Shown piece after piece: positions 18,084-26,973 of a stretch of DNA of 64,000 bases (its first letter is position 1; each line of letters begins with the position of its first letter). The notes under the pieces were generated by a model. It did no database searches. It was not told the DNA's origin and worked only from the letters and a program-made list of their open reading frames with translations. The stretch is from positions 310,001-374,000 of the forward strand of contig NZ_QXFN01000003.1 of assembly GCF_004886325.1 (NCBI RefSeq), read 5' to 3'. The position numbers and the translations under genes are program-made. The DNA is from Cellulomonas telluris. GTDB lineage: Bacteria; Actinomycetota; Actinomycetes; Actinomycetales; Cellulomonadaceae.

Positions 18084-18107
18084 TCTCTCGATGTCGAGGG
18101 ACCTGGG
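18084..18107 (+). promoter_or_regulatory. Palindromic box upstream of sucC, shared with icd
   Basis: TCTCTCGATGTCGAG followed two bases later by ACCTGGG. The same arrangement, with one base changed in the palindrome, sits at 30174-30197 before icd. CTCGAYGTCGAG is a 12-bp palindrome (perfect at icd). It lies about 20 bases before a TACGCT -10 candidate (18117-18122). Confidence 0.6.
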
Positions 18108-18183
18108 TCCCGGCGATACGCTGGGCCGGGCGATGCGGCCGCACCGGGCCGCCCGCGCGGTCGACGAGAGGAAACCGGACCAG

Positions 18184-19365
18184 GTGGACCTGTTCGAGTA
18201 CCAGGCACGTGACATCTTCGAGAAGCACGGCGTGCCCGTGCTCGGCGGCATCGTCGCCACGACCCCCGAGGAGGCGCGTGCGGCAGCCGAGCGGCTGCTG
18301 CCGGCCGAGGGTGGCGTCGTGGTCGTCAAGGCGCAGGTGAAGACCGGGGGCCGTGGCAAGGCGGGCGGCGTCAAGCTGGCCCGGTCCGCGGACGAGGCGG
18401 CCGAGAAGGCCGGCGAGATCCTCGGCATGGACATCAAGGGCCACACGGTCCACCGCGTGATGATCGCGGAGGGCGCGAAGATCGCCACCGAGTACTACTT
18501 CTCCCTCCTGCTCGACCGCGCCGAGCGCCGCTACCTGGCGATGGCGTCCGTCGAGGGCGGCATGGAGATCGAGCAGCTCGCGGTCGAGCGCCCCGAGGCG
18601 CTCGCGCGCGTCGCGGTCGACCCCCGCACGGGCATCGACGCCGCGAAGGCGCAGGAGATCGTCGAGGCGGCCGGCTTCGACGCCGACGTCGCGCCGAAGG
18701 TCGCCGACGTCCTGCAGAAGCTCTGGACGGTCTACCGCGACGAGGACGCCACGCTCGTCGAGGTCAACCCGCTCGTCCTCACCGAGGACGGCCAGGTCGT
18801 CGCGCTCGACGGCAAGGTCACGCTCGACGCGAACGCGGACTTCCGCCACGAGGACCACGCGGCCCTCGAGGACAAGGCCGCGGCCGACCCGCTCGAGGCG
18901 CGCGCCAAGGAGAAGGACCTCAACTACGTCAAGCTCGACGGCCAGGTCGGCATCATCGGCAACGGCGCCGGCCTCGTCATGAGCACGCTCGACGTCGTCG
19001 CGTACGCCGGCGAGGCGCACGGCGGCGTGAAGCCCGCCAACTTCCTCGACATCGGCGGCGGCGCGTCCGCGGCCGTCATGGCGGCGGGCCTCGACATCAT
19101 CCTGACGGACCCGCAGGTCAAGTCGGTGTTCGTCAACGTCTTCGGCGGCATCACGGCGTGCGACGAGGTCGCGCGCGGCATCGTCGAGGCGCTGCGGATC
19201 CTCGGCGACGAGGCCTCCAAGCCGCTCGTCGTCCGCCTGGACGGCAACAACGTGGCCGAGGGCCGCGCGATCCTCGCGGAGGCCGCGCACCCGCTCGTCA
19301 CCCTGGCCGAGACGATGGACGGCGGCGCCGACAAGGCGGCCGAGCTCGCCCACGCCGCCGCCTGA
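18184..19365 (+). CDS. sucC: Succinyl-CoA synthetase beta subunit (ADP-forming)
   Basis: This is the substrate-binding subunit of the TCA-cycle enzyme that interconverts succinyl-CoA and succinate with ATP or GTP formation. At 393 residues it is of normal length. It opens [22 protein letters not shown], as in the family. The ATP-grasp domain follows, with [30 protein letters not shown] and LDGKVTLD. The C-terminal ligase domain has [19 protein letters not shown] and [17 protein letters not shown] 18184 is preferred over an ATG-type start at 18091, because it follows GAGAGGAAA and the longer form has an unconserved head that would overlap the promoter box. sucD follows after 38 bases. Confidence 0.96.
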   Translation: MDLFEYQARDIFEKHGVPVLGGIVATTPEEARAAAERLLPAEGGVVVVKAQVKTGGRGKAGGVKLARSADEAAEKAGEILGMDIKGHTVHRVMIAEGAKIATEYYFSLLLDRAERRYLAMASVEGGMEIEQLAVERPEALARVAVDPRTGIDAAKAQEIVEAAGFDADVAPKVADVLQKLWTVYRDEDATLVEVNPLVLTEDGQVVALDGKVTLDANADFRHEDHAALEDKAAADPLEARAKEKDLNYVKLDGQVGIIGNGAGLVMSTLDVVAYAGEAHGGVKPANFLDIGGGASAAVMAAGLDIILTDPQVKSVFVNVFGGITACDEVARGIVEALRILGDEASKPLVVRLDGNNVAEGRAILAEAAHPLVTLAETMDGGADKAAELAHAAA

Positions 19366-19403
19366 CGCCCGCCACCCACGAACCGAGAGAAGCAGACACC
19401 ACC

Positions 19404-20291
19404 ATGGCGATCTTCCTGACCGAGGAGTCCAAGGTCATCGTCCAGGGCATGACCGGGTCGGAGGGGCAGAAGCACACGACCCGCATGCTCGCGTCCGGCA
19501 CGAACGTGGTCGGCGGCGTGAACCCCCGCAAGGCCGGGACGTCCGTGACGTTCCCCGCCGGTGAGGGCACGGTCGACGTGCCCGTGTTCGGCACGGTCGC
19601 CGACGCGCTGGAGAAGACGGGCGCCGACGTGTCCGTCATCTTCGTGCCGCCGGCGTTCACCAAGGCGGCCGTCATCGAGGCCGTCGACGCGGGCGTCCCG
19701 CTCGTCGTCATCATCACCGAGGGCGTCCCGGTCGCGGACACCGCCGAGTTCTTCGCGTACGCGCAGGACAAGGGCGTGCGCCTCGTCGGCCCGAACTGCC
19801 CCGGCCTCATCAGCCCCGGGAAGTCGAACGTCGGCATCATCCCGGCCGACATCACCGGCCCCGGCAGGATCGGCCTCGTGTCGAAGTCCGGCACGCTGAC
19901 CTACCAGATGATGTACGAGCTGCGGGACTTCGGGTTCTCGACGGCCGTCGGCATCGGCGGCGACCCGATCATCGGCACGACGCACATCGACGCCCTCGCG
20001 GCGTTCGAGGCGGACCCCGAGACCGAGCTCATCGTCATGATCGGTGAGATCGGTGGCGACGCCGAGGAGCGCGCCGCGGCCTTCATCCAGGAGAACGTGA
20101 CGAAGCCGGTCGTCGGCTACGTCGCGGGCTTCACGGCGCCCGAGGGCAAGACGATGGGCCACGCCGGCGCCATCGTCTCCGGCTCGTCGGGCACCGCGCA
20201 GGCCAAGAAGGAGGCCCTCGAGGCCGCCGGCGTCAAGGTCGGCAAGACGCCGTCCGAGACGGCCGAGCTCGCCCGGGCCCTGCTCTCCTGA
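19404..20291 (+). CDS. sucD: Succinyl-CoA synthetase alpha subunit
   Basis: The CoA-binding and phosphohistidine subunit, 295 residues. The N-terminal Rossmann domain has [13 protein letters not shown] and [14 protein letters not shown]. The ligase domain has [28 protein letters not shown] and GEIGGDAEE. The catalytic histidine that is phosphorylated lies in [13 protein letters not shown] near residue 252. It is cotranscribed with sucC and ended by the hairpin at 20355. A ribosome-binding site GAGAGAAG precedes the ATG. Confidence 0.97.
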   Translation: MAIFLTEESKVIVQGMTGSEGQKHTTRMLASGTNVVGGVNPRKAGTSVTFPAGEGTVDVPVFGTVADALEKTGADVSVIFVPPAFTKAAVIEAVDAGVPLVVIITEGVPVADTAEFFAYAQDKGVRLVGPNCPGLISPGKSNVGIIPADITGPGRIGLVSKSGTLTYQMMYELRDFGFSTAVGIGGDPIIGTTHIDALAAFEADPETELIVMIGEIGGDAEERAAAFIQENVTKPVVGYVAGFTAPEGKTMGHAGAIVSGSSGTAQAKKEALEAAGVKVGKTPSETAELARALLS

Positions 20292-20354
20292 GCACCTGAC
20301 GCCCGCGGCCCCGCGTCGCGAGCACCCCGCCGCCCCCGGGCGGCACCCACGTCC

Positions 20355-20384
20355 GGCCCCGGTCCGCACCAGCGGACCGGGGCC
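20355..20384 (+). terminator. sucCD terminator hairpin
   Basis: A perfect 13-bp stem (GGCCCCGGTCCGC and complement) closed by an ACCA loop, 63 bases after the sucD stop. Confidence 0.7.
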
Positions 20385-20507
20385 GCGTGCTGCCACGGCT
20401 CCTCGCACCGCGGACGGGGTCCCACCGCACCCGCACCGCACGCGCGGCGCGCGACGCGCCGCCGCCGGCTGCGCGCCCGCACGCGTCCCACCCGCGACCA
20501 TGGACCC

Positions 20508-21806
20508 GTGCCCCCCTCCACCGGTCCGGTCCCCGTCACGGGACGCGCCCGCCGCGTGCTGCAGGACGACGCGCGTCCGTCGTTCTTCACCAGCGCGATC
20601 GACGGTGCGCCGCGCTGGGGCGTGGGCGTCCTCGCCGCCCTCCAGGGGGCGGCCCTGTCGTTGCTCGTGCTCGCGGTGCCGGCGGTCGCGGTGTTCGTCG
20701 CGACCTCCGCGGACCCGTCGAACGCCGACGTGGCGTGGACGCGCGCGGTCGTGGTCGCGGCGCACCTGTGGCTGCTCGCGCACGGCGTGCCGGCGCCGGT
20801 CGGCGGGGCCGAGGTCACGCTCGTCCCGCTCGGCCTGACGCTGCTGGCGGCGTTCACGTGCGCCGCGTCCGCGCGGCGCTCCGGCGTCGCGACCCGCAGC
20901 GGCGCGCTGGCCTCGGTGGCCGCGTACGCGCTGCTCGCGGCCCTCGTGGCGCTCGTCTGCGGCACGGGTGGCGGAGGTGTGCTGCGTGCGCTGCTCGGCG
21001 GTCTCGTCGTCGGTGGCGTGGGGCTCGGCCGTGGTCTCCTGCGGCGGCCCGAGGCGCCGGCCCTCGGCGACCTCCTCGCGCCCGTGGCGGCCCGGGTGCC
21101 GACGGCGGTCCTGGTCGGGCTGCGGGCCGGCACCCTGGCGGTCGCGACCCTCGTCGCCGTCGCCGCGCTGCTCACGGCGGTGTGGGTGGTGGCCGGTCGG
21201 GCGACCGTCGCCGACGTCGTCGGGATGCTCGGCCTCGACGCGGTCGGCGGCGTGGTGCTCGCCGTCGCCGAGCTGGCCTACCTGCCGAACCTCGTCGTGT
21301 GGGTGCTGGCGTGGCTCGCCGGCCCCGGGTTCGCGGTCGGCGCCGGCACCCGGTTCGCCCCGGCCGAGGTCGTCGCCGGGCCCCTGCCGGCGGTGCCGAT
21401 GCTCGGGGCGCTGCCGGCTCCCGACCTCGCCGGCGGGGCGCTGGTCGCCGTGCCCGCCGTGCTCGTCGCCGTCGGGCTGCTCGCCGGGTCGGCCGTCCAC
21501 CGGTGGCTCGTCCCCGTGCGCGTGCGCGACGTGCTGACGGCCGTCGGCGTGGTCGCGGGTACGAGCGGGCTCCTGGCGGCCGTGCTCCAGCTCGTCGCCG
21601 GAGGAGCGGCCGGTGCCGGACGCATGGCCGAGGTCGGGGGCAGCGCCGCGCTCGTGGGGCTGGTCACCGCCGCCGGCGTGGGCGTCGGCGCGCTCCTGCT
21701 CGCCGTCCCCGCGGACACCACCGTGCGGGCCGCGGTCCGCGAGCGGTGGCATCGGCGTCGCGGCGCCGGGACGACGGCCGCCGACGACGGCGCCGAGGCG
21801 GGCTAG
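20508..21806 (+). CDS. DUF6350 membrane protein
   Basis: A 432-residue polytopic protein with about ten predicted helices. It matches the actinobacterial DUF6350 family, best seen in AELAYLPNLVVWVLAWLAGPGFAVGAGT and the following PLPAVPMLGALP. Members regularly sit between sucD and purN, as here, but their role is not established. The start GTG at 20508 gives a 42-residue cytoplasmic head before the first helix; there is no strong ribosome-binding site, and a weak GACCAT box lies six bases upstream. The C-terminus is basic and probably cytoplasmic. Confidence 0.8.
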   Translation: MPPSTGPVPVTGRARRVLQDDARPSFFTSAIDGAPRWGVGVLAALQGAALSLLVLAVPAVAVFVATSADPSNADVAWTRAVVVAAHLWLLAHGVPAPVGGAEVTLVPLGLTLLAAFTCAASARRSGVATRSGALASVAAYALLAALVALVCGTGGGGVLRALLGGLVVGGVGLGRGLLRRPEAPALGDLLAPVAARVPTAVLVGLRAGTLAVATLVAVAALLTAVWVVAGRATVADVVGMLGLDAVGGVVLAVAELAYLPNLVVWVLAWLAGPGFAVGAGTRFAPAEVVAGPLPAVPMLGALPAPDLAGGALVAVPAVLVAVGLLAGSAVHRWLVPVRVRDVLTAVGVVAGTSGLLAAVLQLVAGGAAGAGRMAEVGGSAALVGLVTAAGVGVGALLLAVPADTTVRAAVRERWHRRRGAGTTAADDGAEAG

Positions 21807-22399
21807 GCGCGCCCCTCGGGGGCGGTGGGCAGCAGGGAGCGGGTCGTGCGCTCGATGTCCTCGACCAGCCGGGCGTCGCACACCCGCTCCGCCTGGACGG
21901 TCAGCGCGCGCGCCCGGCACTCCTGGTGGGCCTCCCGGGCGGACGCGTACACGAAGACCTGCACGCTCATGAGCGTCCACAGGGCCGACGCGACGACGAG
22001 GACCGACGTGAGCACCACGGTGGCACCGCGCGCGTGCGCGCGCAGGCCCCGGACGACCGCGACGATGCCGAGCGTGAGCGCGGCGAGCGAGGCGACGGGC
22101 GTCGCGTACGCCCACGGGTAGGGCGCGGAGACGAGGAGGACGGCCACGAGCAGGGCGACGGCGCCCCACGCGGACGTGCGGGTGCTGCGCGCGAGGCCGG
22201 CAGGGTCCGGCGCCGGGGGAGCGGGGCGTCCCGGTGCGCCCGGCGAGCCGCCGGGGCCGGCCGGGTCGGGGGCGTCCACGGGCCGTGGCGGCGCGGCCGG
22301 GCCCTGCGACGGACGCGGGCCCTTGTCGGCGCCGTCCTGGACCTGTGGGGACGTCCCCTGCGGTCGGGGGTGCTCCGGCGGTGCCCAGGGGTTGCCCAT
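21803..22399 (-). CDS. Proline-rich four-helix membrane protein
   Basis: A 198-residue protein. Residues 1-70 are a Pro/Gly/Ala-rich cytoplasmic segment starting MGNPWAPPEHPRPQG. Three or four helices follow at about 75-95, 98-117 and 124-147. The last part, with two cysteines (HQECRARA and ERVCDARLVEDIERTTRS), is probably extracytoplasmic or a soluble tail. I do not recognise a named family. Two further ATG codons at 22408 and 22411 are in frame and cannot be excluded as starts. It converges on DUF6350 with a four-base overlap of the two stop regions, and diverges from purN. Confidence 0.6.
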   Translation of the reverse strand: MGNPWAPPEHPRPQGTSPQVQDGADKGPRPSQGPAAPPRPVDAPDPAGPGGSPGAPGRPAPPAPDPAGLARSTRTSAWGAVALLVAVLLVSAPYPWAYATPVASLAALTLGIVAVVRGLRAHARGATVVLTSVLVVASALWTLMSVQVFVYASAREAHQECRARALTVQAERVCDARLVEDIERTTRSLLPTAPEGRA

Positions 22400-22454
22400 G
22401 GGCCCCATCATCCCGCACCGCGGGAGAGCCCCGTCGCAGCCGGGTCGGCACCGG

Positions 22455-22460
22455 TACCGT
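22455..22460 (+). promoter_or_regulatory. -10 box TACCGT, leaderless start of purN
   Basis: TACCGT lies eight bases before the purN GTG with no ribosome-binding site between them. Confidence 0.5.
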
Positions 22461-22468
22461 TCGGGCGC

Positions 22469-23131
22469 GTGACCACCGCGCGCCCCACCCCGCCGCCGCC
22501 GAGCCCGCCCGTGCGCGGCGCCGACGGCACCCGCCGCCTCGTCGTGCTCGTCTCGGGCACGGGCTCGAACCTCGCGGCCCTGCTGGCGGCGCACGCGGAC
22601 CCCGCGTACGGCGCGCGCGTCGTCGGGGTCGTCTCGGACCGGCCGGACGTGCTCGCGCTGGAGCGCGCCCGCGAGGCGGGCGTCCCCACGGCCGTCGTGC
22701 GGCTGCGGGACTTCGACGACCGCGCGGCGTGGGACCGGGCGCTCGCGCAGGCCGTCGCCGTGTTCGACCCGGACCTCGTGGTCCTCGCCGGGTTCATGAA
22801 GCTGCTCGGCGCACCGTTCCTCGAGCGGTTCGGCGGACGCGTCCTCAACACGCACCCCGCGCTGCTGCCGTCCTTCCCCGGGGCGCACGGGGTCCGCGAC
22901 GCGCTCGCGTACGGCGTGAAGGTCACGGGGTGCTCGGTGATCGTGGTGGACGCGGGCGTCGACACCGGGCCGATCGTGGCCCAGGCCGCGGTGCCGGTGG
23001 AGCCCGACGACGACGAGGCGTCCCTGCACGAGCGCATCAAGGTGGTCGAGCGCGAGCTCCTGGTGCGCGCCGTGGGCGAGGTCGCCCGCGGGGGGATGCG
23101 CGTGGAGGGCCGGCGCGTCGTCGTCGGCTGA
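22469..23131 (+). CDS. purN: Phosphoribosylglycinamide formyltransferase
   Basis: Transfers the formyl group of 10-formyl-tetrahydrofolate to GAR, the third step of purine synthesis. The 220-residue enzyme starts with an unusual 14-residue Pro-rich head. The conserved LVVLVSGTGSNLAALL loop follows. The catalytic trio is visible: Asn and His in VLNTHPALLPSFPG, and Asp in VDAGVDTGPIV. The substrate loop LAGFMKLLG is also present. Unlike purH and glyA in this window, it has no riboswitch; it appears to be leaderless. It ends 22 bases before a convergent epimerase gene. Confidence 0.96.
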   Translation: MTTARPTPPPPSPPVRGADGTRRLVVLVSGTGSNLAALLAAHADPAYGARVVGVVSDRPDVLALERAREAGVPTAVVRLRDFDDRAAWDRALAQAVAVFDPDLVVLAGFMKLLGAPFLERFGGRVLNTHPALLPSFPGAHGVRDALAYGVKVTGCSVIVVDAGVDTGPIVAQAAVPVEPDDDEASLHERIKVVERELLVRAVGEVARGGMRVEGRRVVVG

Positions 23132-23152
23132 CGCCCCGGCCCTGCCCGCGTC

Positions 23153-24127
23153 TCAGGCGGCGCGGCCGGGCGTCTCCGCGCGGTACGCCGCGAGGGTCGT
23201 CGCGACGACCGTGTCCCAGTCGGTCGGCTCGAGGCCGAGGGCGCGTCGGCTCGCGGTGTCGTCGGCGACGAACGGCTCGGTGAACTGGTACGCGATCGCG
23301 GCGACCTCCCGCAGCATCGGCTGCACCAGGCCCACCGCGCGGACCGCCGCCATCGGCACGGGTGCGATGCGCGGCACCGGCACGCCCGCCGCCCGGGCGA
23401 ACCGGGTGACGAGCGACCGGAACGTGAGCGGCTCGGGCGACGGCACGTGCCAGGGGCGGCCCCACGCGTCCGGCGTCGTCGCGGCCGCGGCCAGCGCGGC
23501 GGCGAAGTCGGGCAGGTAGGTCCAGGTGTGCGGCTGGTCCGCGGACCCGATGGGGCGCACCGTGCGGCCGGCCAGCAGCGGGGCGAGCATGCGCGGGCCG
23601 GCGTGCGCGTGCGCCTCTGCCCCGGGGCCGAGGTAGTCGCTGCCGCGCACCTCGGTCGCCCGCAGCGCCCCCGCCTCGTGCCGTGCCAGGGCGTCGTGCC
23701 ACATCTGCGCCCGGACGCGGCCCTTGGTCTCGCGCGTGGCGAGCGGGTCGTCCTCGTGCATGTGCCGGTTGCCCGCGCCGTAGACGTAGAGGTTGGCGGC
23801 CGTGACGAGGACCGCGCCGGTGCGCTCCGCGGCGGTGAGGAGCGCGTCCGCGACGGGCGGCCAGTCCGTGACCCACCGGTGGTAGGCCGGGTTGACGCAG
23901 TTGTAGAGCGCCTGCGCGCCCTGGGCGTGACGCACGAGGGCGCCCGCGTCGGTGCCGTCGACGCGGTGGTGCTCGATGCTGCCGCCCGCGGCGGTCGTGG
24001 TGCGCGCGGGGGTGCCCGGCCGCGGGCCGGAGCGGGACAGGACGCGGACCTCGTGGCCCGCGTCGGCGAGGTGGCGGGCCAGGGTGCGGCCGATGGGCCC
24101 CTTGCCGAGGACGGTTTGACGCGACAT
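23153..24127 (-). CDS. NAD-dependent epimerase/dehydratase family protein
   Basis: A 324-residue extended short-chain dehydrogenase-like protein. The N-terminus has an altered dinucleotide loop, VLGKGPIGRTLARHLADAGHEVRVLSR, with the G-x-G-x-x-G spacing retained. Atypical active-site residues follow: VTAANLYVYGAGN keeps the Tyr but not a full YxxxK. Such atypical proteins often act as NADP-dependent reductases or NmrA-like sensors. A clear GGAGGAGA precedes the ATG at 24127. It is divergent from a TetR regulator across a region with three operator-like palindromes, so it is most likely the regulator's target. Confidence 0.8.
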   Translation of the reverse strand: MSRQTVLGKGPIGRTLARHLADAGHEVRVLSRSGPRPGTPARTTTAAGGSIEHHRVDGTDAGALVRHAQGAQALYNCVNPAYHRWVTDWPPVADALLTAAERTGAVLVTAANLYVYGAGNRHMHEDDPLATRETKGRVRAQMWHDALARHEAGALRATEVRGSDYLGPGAEAHAHAGPRMLAPLLAGRTVRPIGSADQPHTWTYLPDFAAALAAAATTPDAWGRPWHVPSPEPLTFRSLVTRFARAAGVPVPRIAPVPMAAVRAVGLVQPMLREVAAIAYQFTEPFVADDTASRRALGLEPTDWDTVVATTLAAYRAETPGRAA

Positions 24128-24153
24128 GGCGGTCTCCTCCGACGGATCCGTGC

Positions 24154-24221
24154 GAGAGCGGTGCTCTCTGCTGTGAGCGATGCTCGCAGCCCTCCTCGCT
24201 TGCGTCAAGAGCGGTGCTCTC
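24154..24221. promoter_or_regulatory. Three operator-like palindromes between the epimerase and tetR genes
   Basis: Site 1 (24154-24168) reads GAGAGCGGTGCTCTC, a perfect 6-3-6 inverted repeat. Site 2 (24173-24187) reads GTGAGCGATGCTCGC. Site 3 (24207-24221) reads AAGAGCGGTGCTCTC. All share the core AGC-NNN-GCT within GAGC/GCTC arms. Their centres are 19 and 34 bases apart. They cover the whole divergent promoter region. Confidence 0.7.
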
Positions 24222-24258
24222 GTTTGCGTCGCCCGCTCTCGCAGGGCACCATCGGCCC

Positions 24259-25035
24259 ATGCCGACGCCGCCCGTCCCCCGCACGACCCCGCGCGAGCGC
24301 GCGCGGGCCGAGCTCATGCGCGACCTGCTCGCGTCGGCGCGTGCGCGCCTCGTCGAGGAGGGCGCCGCCGGCCTGTCGCTGCGCGCGGTCGCGCGCGACC
24401 TCGGGCTCGCCTCGTCGGCCGTCTACCGCTACGTCCCCTCGCGTGACGCCCTGCTCACGCTCCTGGTCGCGGAGTCCTACGACGCGGTCGGGCAGGTGTG
24501 CGAGGACGCCGCCGCGGCGTCGCGCGCGGCGGGACGGACGCCGGCCCGCCGTTGGCTGGACGTCGCCCGGGCGGTGCGGGCCTGGGCCCTCGCGGACCGG
24601 CACGCGTACGAGCTGATCTACGGCACGCCGGTGCGCGGGTACGCCGCCCCGCAGGACACGGTCGCGCCCGCCCTGCGCGTGTGGGGCGTCGTCGTCGACT
24701 GCCTCGTCGACGCCGGCGCGGACGGCAGTCTGCAGCCGGTCGGGCCGGAGTTCGACCCCGAGGGCGTCGTCACGCCCGGCGTCCACGCGTTCGGCGCGGA
24801 GCGGGGCGCCTGGGGAACGCTCGACGAGGTCGGGCGCCGACGTGCGGCGGTGCGGTCGCTGACGCTGTTCAGCAGCCTGCTGGGCGCGGTGAGCGCGGAG
24901 CTGTTCGGCCACCTGCGGGGGGTGCACGAGGACGCGCGGCGCACGTTCGACGTCACGATCGCGACCGCGGCCGCCGGGGTGGGACTGCACGTCGACCTCG
25001 ACGCCGTGTGGCAGGAGGACGCGGCCGACGCCTGA
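24259..25035 (+). CDS. TetR-family transcriptional regulator
   Basis: A 258-residue repressor. The N-terminal helix-turn-helix is clear at about residues 12-60 ([51 protein letters not shown]). The C-terminal ligand domain (about 90-250) looks like the WHG-type TetR_C domain. It faces the epimerase gene across three palindromes and probably represses both. The ATG at 24259 lies close after the third site. No strong ribosome-binding site is seen, and a leaderless or short-leader transcript is possible. The ligand is unknown. Confidence 0.88.
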   Translation: MPTPPVPRTTPRERARAELMRDLLASARARLVEEGAAGLSLRAVARDLGLASSAVYRYVPSRDALLTLLVAESYDAVGQVCEDAAAASRAAGRTPARRWLDVARAVRAWALADRHAYELIYGTPVRGYAAPQDTVAPALRVWGVVVDCLVDAGADGSLQPVGPEFDPEGVVTPGVHAFGAERGAWGTLDEVGRRRAAVRSLTLFSSLLGAVSAELFGHLRGVHEDARRTFDVTIATAAAGVGLHVDLDAVWQEDAADA

Positions 25036-25077
25036 CCGCACCCGTCCGGGCGGGGCCGCGCACCGGTGCGCCGCCGG

Positions 25078-25083
25078 TAGACT
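25078..25083 (+). promoter_or_regulatory. -10 box TAGACT of the purH riboswitch transcript
   Basis: TAGACT sits seven bases before the first base of the ZTP aptamer, so the RNA would begin almost exactly at the aptamer. Confidence 0.55.
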
Positions 25084-25089
25084 CGACGC

Positions 25090-25172
25090 CGGTCGTGACT
25101 GGCGCAGGTGGAGGCAACCACCGGGGAGCGGCCGCAGCGCTCTTCCCCTGCACCGCCCGCCTGGGTGCACGG
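25090..25172 (+). ncRNA. ZTP (pfl) riboswitch upstream of purH
   Basis: The conserved strings of the ZTP/ZMP class are present in order: GTGACTGGCG (25095-25104), CCACCGGGGAGCG (25118-25130) and GCCTGGGT (25159-25166). The aptamer binds ZMP (AICAR) or ZTP, which accumulate when 10-formyl-tetrahydrofolate is short, and turns gene expression on. PurH consumes AICAR, so the feedback is direct. After the aptamer, a CTCC lies about 20 bases before the GGAG ribosome-binding site at 25196-25199 and could pair with it, which suggests control of translation; that part is inference. Confidence 0.9.
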
Positions 25173-25204
25173 GGCCTCCGCCCGACGCTGCCCCTGGAGA
25201 CGCC

Positions 25205-26821
25205 ATGTCCGACGCGCCCACGTCCTCGCTCGCCTCCGACGCCACGCGCCGCCCCGTGCGCCGCGCGCTGCTGTCCGTGTACGACAAGACCGGCCTGGTC
25301 GAGCTCGCGACCGCGCTGCACGCGGCCGGGGTCGAGCTCGTCTCCACGGGCTCGACGGCCGCCACCGTGGCCGCGGCCGGCGTCCCCGTGACGCGCGTGG
25401 AGGACCTCACCGGGTTCCCCGAGTGCCTCGACGGCCGGGTCAAGACCCTCCACCCGCGCGTGCACGCCGGGATCCTCGCCGACACCCGCCGCCCGGAGCA
25501 CCTCGCCCAGCTGGACGAGCTCGGGGTCGCGCCGTTCGAGCTCGTCGTCGTCAACCTGTACCCCTTCACGCAGACCGTCGCGTCCGGGGCGGACGTCGAC
25601 GCGTGCGTCGAGCAGATCGACATCGGCGGCCCCTCGATGGTCCGCGCGGCCGCCAAGAACCACCCGAGCGTGGCGGTCGTCGTCGACCCGGCGCGCTACG
25701 ACGAGGTCGTGGCCGCCGTCGCCGCGGGCGGGTTCACCCTCGCCGAGCGGACCCGGCTGGCCGCGCAGGCGTTCGTGCACACGGCGACGTACGACGTGGC
25801 CGTCGCGTCCTGGATGGGCAACGTGGCGACGACGACCGACGAGGTCGACGGCGTCGCCACGGGGTTCCCGGCGTGGGTCGGCGCGACCTGGGAGCGGTCG
25901 GACGTGCTGCGCTACGGCGAGAACCCGCACCAGCGCGCCGCCCTCTACACCGCCGGGCACGGGCCGGGCGGGCTCGCGCAGGCCCGCCAGCTGCACGGCA
26001 AGGCGATGAGCTACAACAACTACGTCGACGCGGACGCCGCCTGGCGGGCCGCGCACGACCACGACGCCCCCACGGTCGCGATCATCAAGCACGCGAACCC
26101 GTGCGGCATCGCCGTCGGCGCGGACGTCGCCGACGCGCACGCCAAGGCGCACGCGTGCGACCCGGTGTCCGCGTTCGGCGGCGTGATCGCCACCAACCAG
26201 GTCGTGACGCTGGCCGCGGCCGAGCAGATCGCGCCGGTGTTCACCGAGGTCGTCGTCGCGCCCGGCTTCGACGACGACGCGCTCGCGCTGCTGTCGCAGA
26301 AGAAGAACATCCGCCTGCTCGTGGTCGACACCCCGCCGTCCGGCGGGGTCGAGATGCGACCCGTCTCGGGCGGGCTGCTGCTGCAGTCGGTCGACCGCCT
26401 GGACGCACCCGGCGACGACCCGGCCGCCTGGACGCTGGCCGCCGGCGAGCCGGCCGACGAGGCGACGCTCGCGGACCTGCGGTTCGCGTGGCGCGCGGTC
26501 CGGGCGGTGAAGTCGAACGCGATCCTGCTCGCGCACGACGGCGCGTCCGTCGGCGTGGGCATGGGGCAGGTGAACCGCGTCGACTCGTGCCGCCTCGCGG
26601 TCGAGCGCGCGAACACCGGTGACGTCGAGCGGGCGCGGGGTGCGGTCGCGGCGTCCGACGCGTTCTTCCCGTTCGCGGACGGCCTGCAGGTGCTGCTCGA
26701 CGCGGGGGTGCGCGCGGTCGTGCAGCCCGGCGGGTCGGTGCGTGACGAGGAGGTCGTGGCCGCGGCGGCGGCCGCCGGCGTGACGCTCTACCTCACCGGG
26801 ACGCGCCACTTCGCCCACTGA
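25205..26821 (+). CDS. purH: Bifunctional AICAR transformylase / IMP cyclohydrolase
   Basis: Catalyses the last two steps of IMP synthesis: formylation of AICAR with 10-formyl-tetrahydrofolate, then ring closure. At 538 residues it is slightly long, with an unconserved 18-residue head. The N-terminal MGS-like cyclohydrolase domain has [18 protein letters not shown] and [15 protein letters not shown]. The C-terminal transformylase has [12 protein letters not shown] and the Lys-His pair in [11 protein letters not shown]. It ends TGTRHFAH as usual. A GGAG precedes the ATG by six bases. The gene is controlled by the ZTP riboswitch just upstream and ends with the hairpin at 26853. Confidence 0.97.
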   Translation: MSDAPTSSLASDATRRPVRRALLSVYDKTGLVELATALHAAGVELVSTGSTAATVAAAGVPVTRVEDLTGFPECLDGRVKTLHPRVHAGILADTRRPEHLAQLDELGVAPFELVVVNLYPFTQTVASGADVDACVEQIDIGGPSMVRAAAKNHPSVAVVVDPARYDEVVAAVAAGGFTLAERTRLAAQAFVHTATYDVAVASWMGNVATTTDEVDGVATGFPAWVGATWERSDVLRYGENPHQRAALYTAGHGPGGLAQARQLHGKAMSYNNYVDADAAWRAAHDHDAPTVAIIKHANPCGIAVGADVADAHAKAHACDPVSAFGGVIATNQVVTLAAAEQIAPVFTEVVVAPGFDDDALALLSQKKNIRLLVVDTPPSGGVEMRPVSGGLLLQSVDRLDAPGDDPAAWTLAAGEPADEATLADLRFAWRAVRAVKSNAILLAHDGASVGVGMGQVNRVDSCRLAVERANTGDVERARGAVAASDAFFPFADGLQVLLDAGVRAVVQPGGSVRDEEVVAAAAAAGVTLYLTGTRHFAH

Positions 26822-26852
26822 CAGCCGGACCGGCTCCCCGCCGGGCCCGGTT

Positions 26853-26906
26853 GACCTGCTCGTCCTTCGGGTGGGGCCGCGGCCGGGCCCGTCGGACGAG
26901 CAGGTC
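26853..26906. terminator. Large hairpin after purH
   Basis: A 13-bp perfect stem (GACCTGCTCGTCC and complement) encloses a GC-rich arm containing GGCCGCGGCC. It lies between convergent genes and can stop transcription from both sides. Confidence 0.6.
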
Positions 26907-26973
26907 GCCTGCCCGGCCGTCCCACCTCGTGGGCGGTCGGCCGCAGGTGCCGCGGGGACGGGACGGCCGGCGG

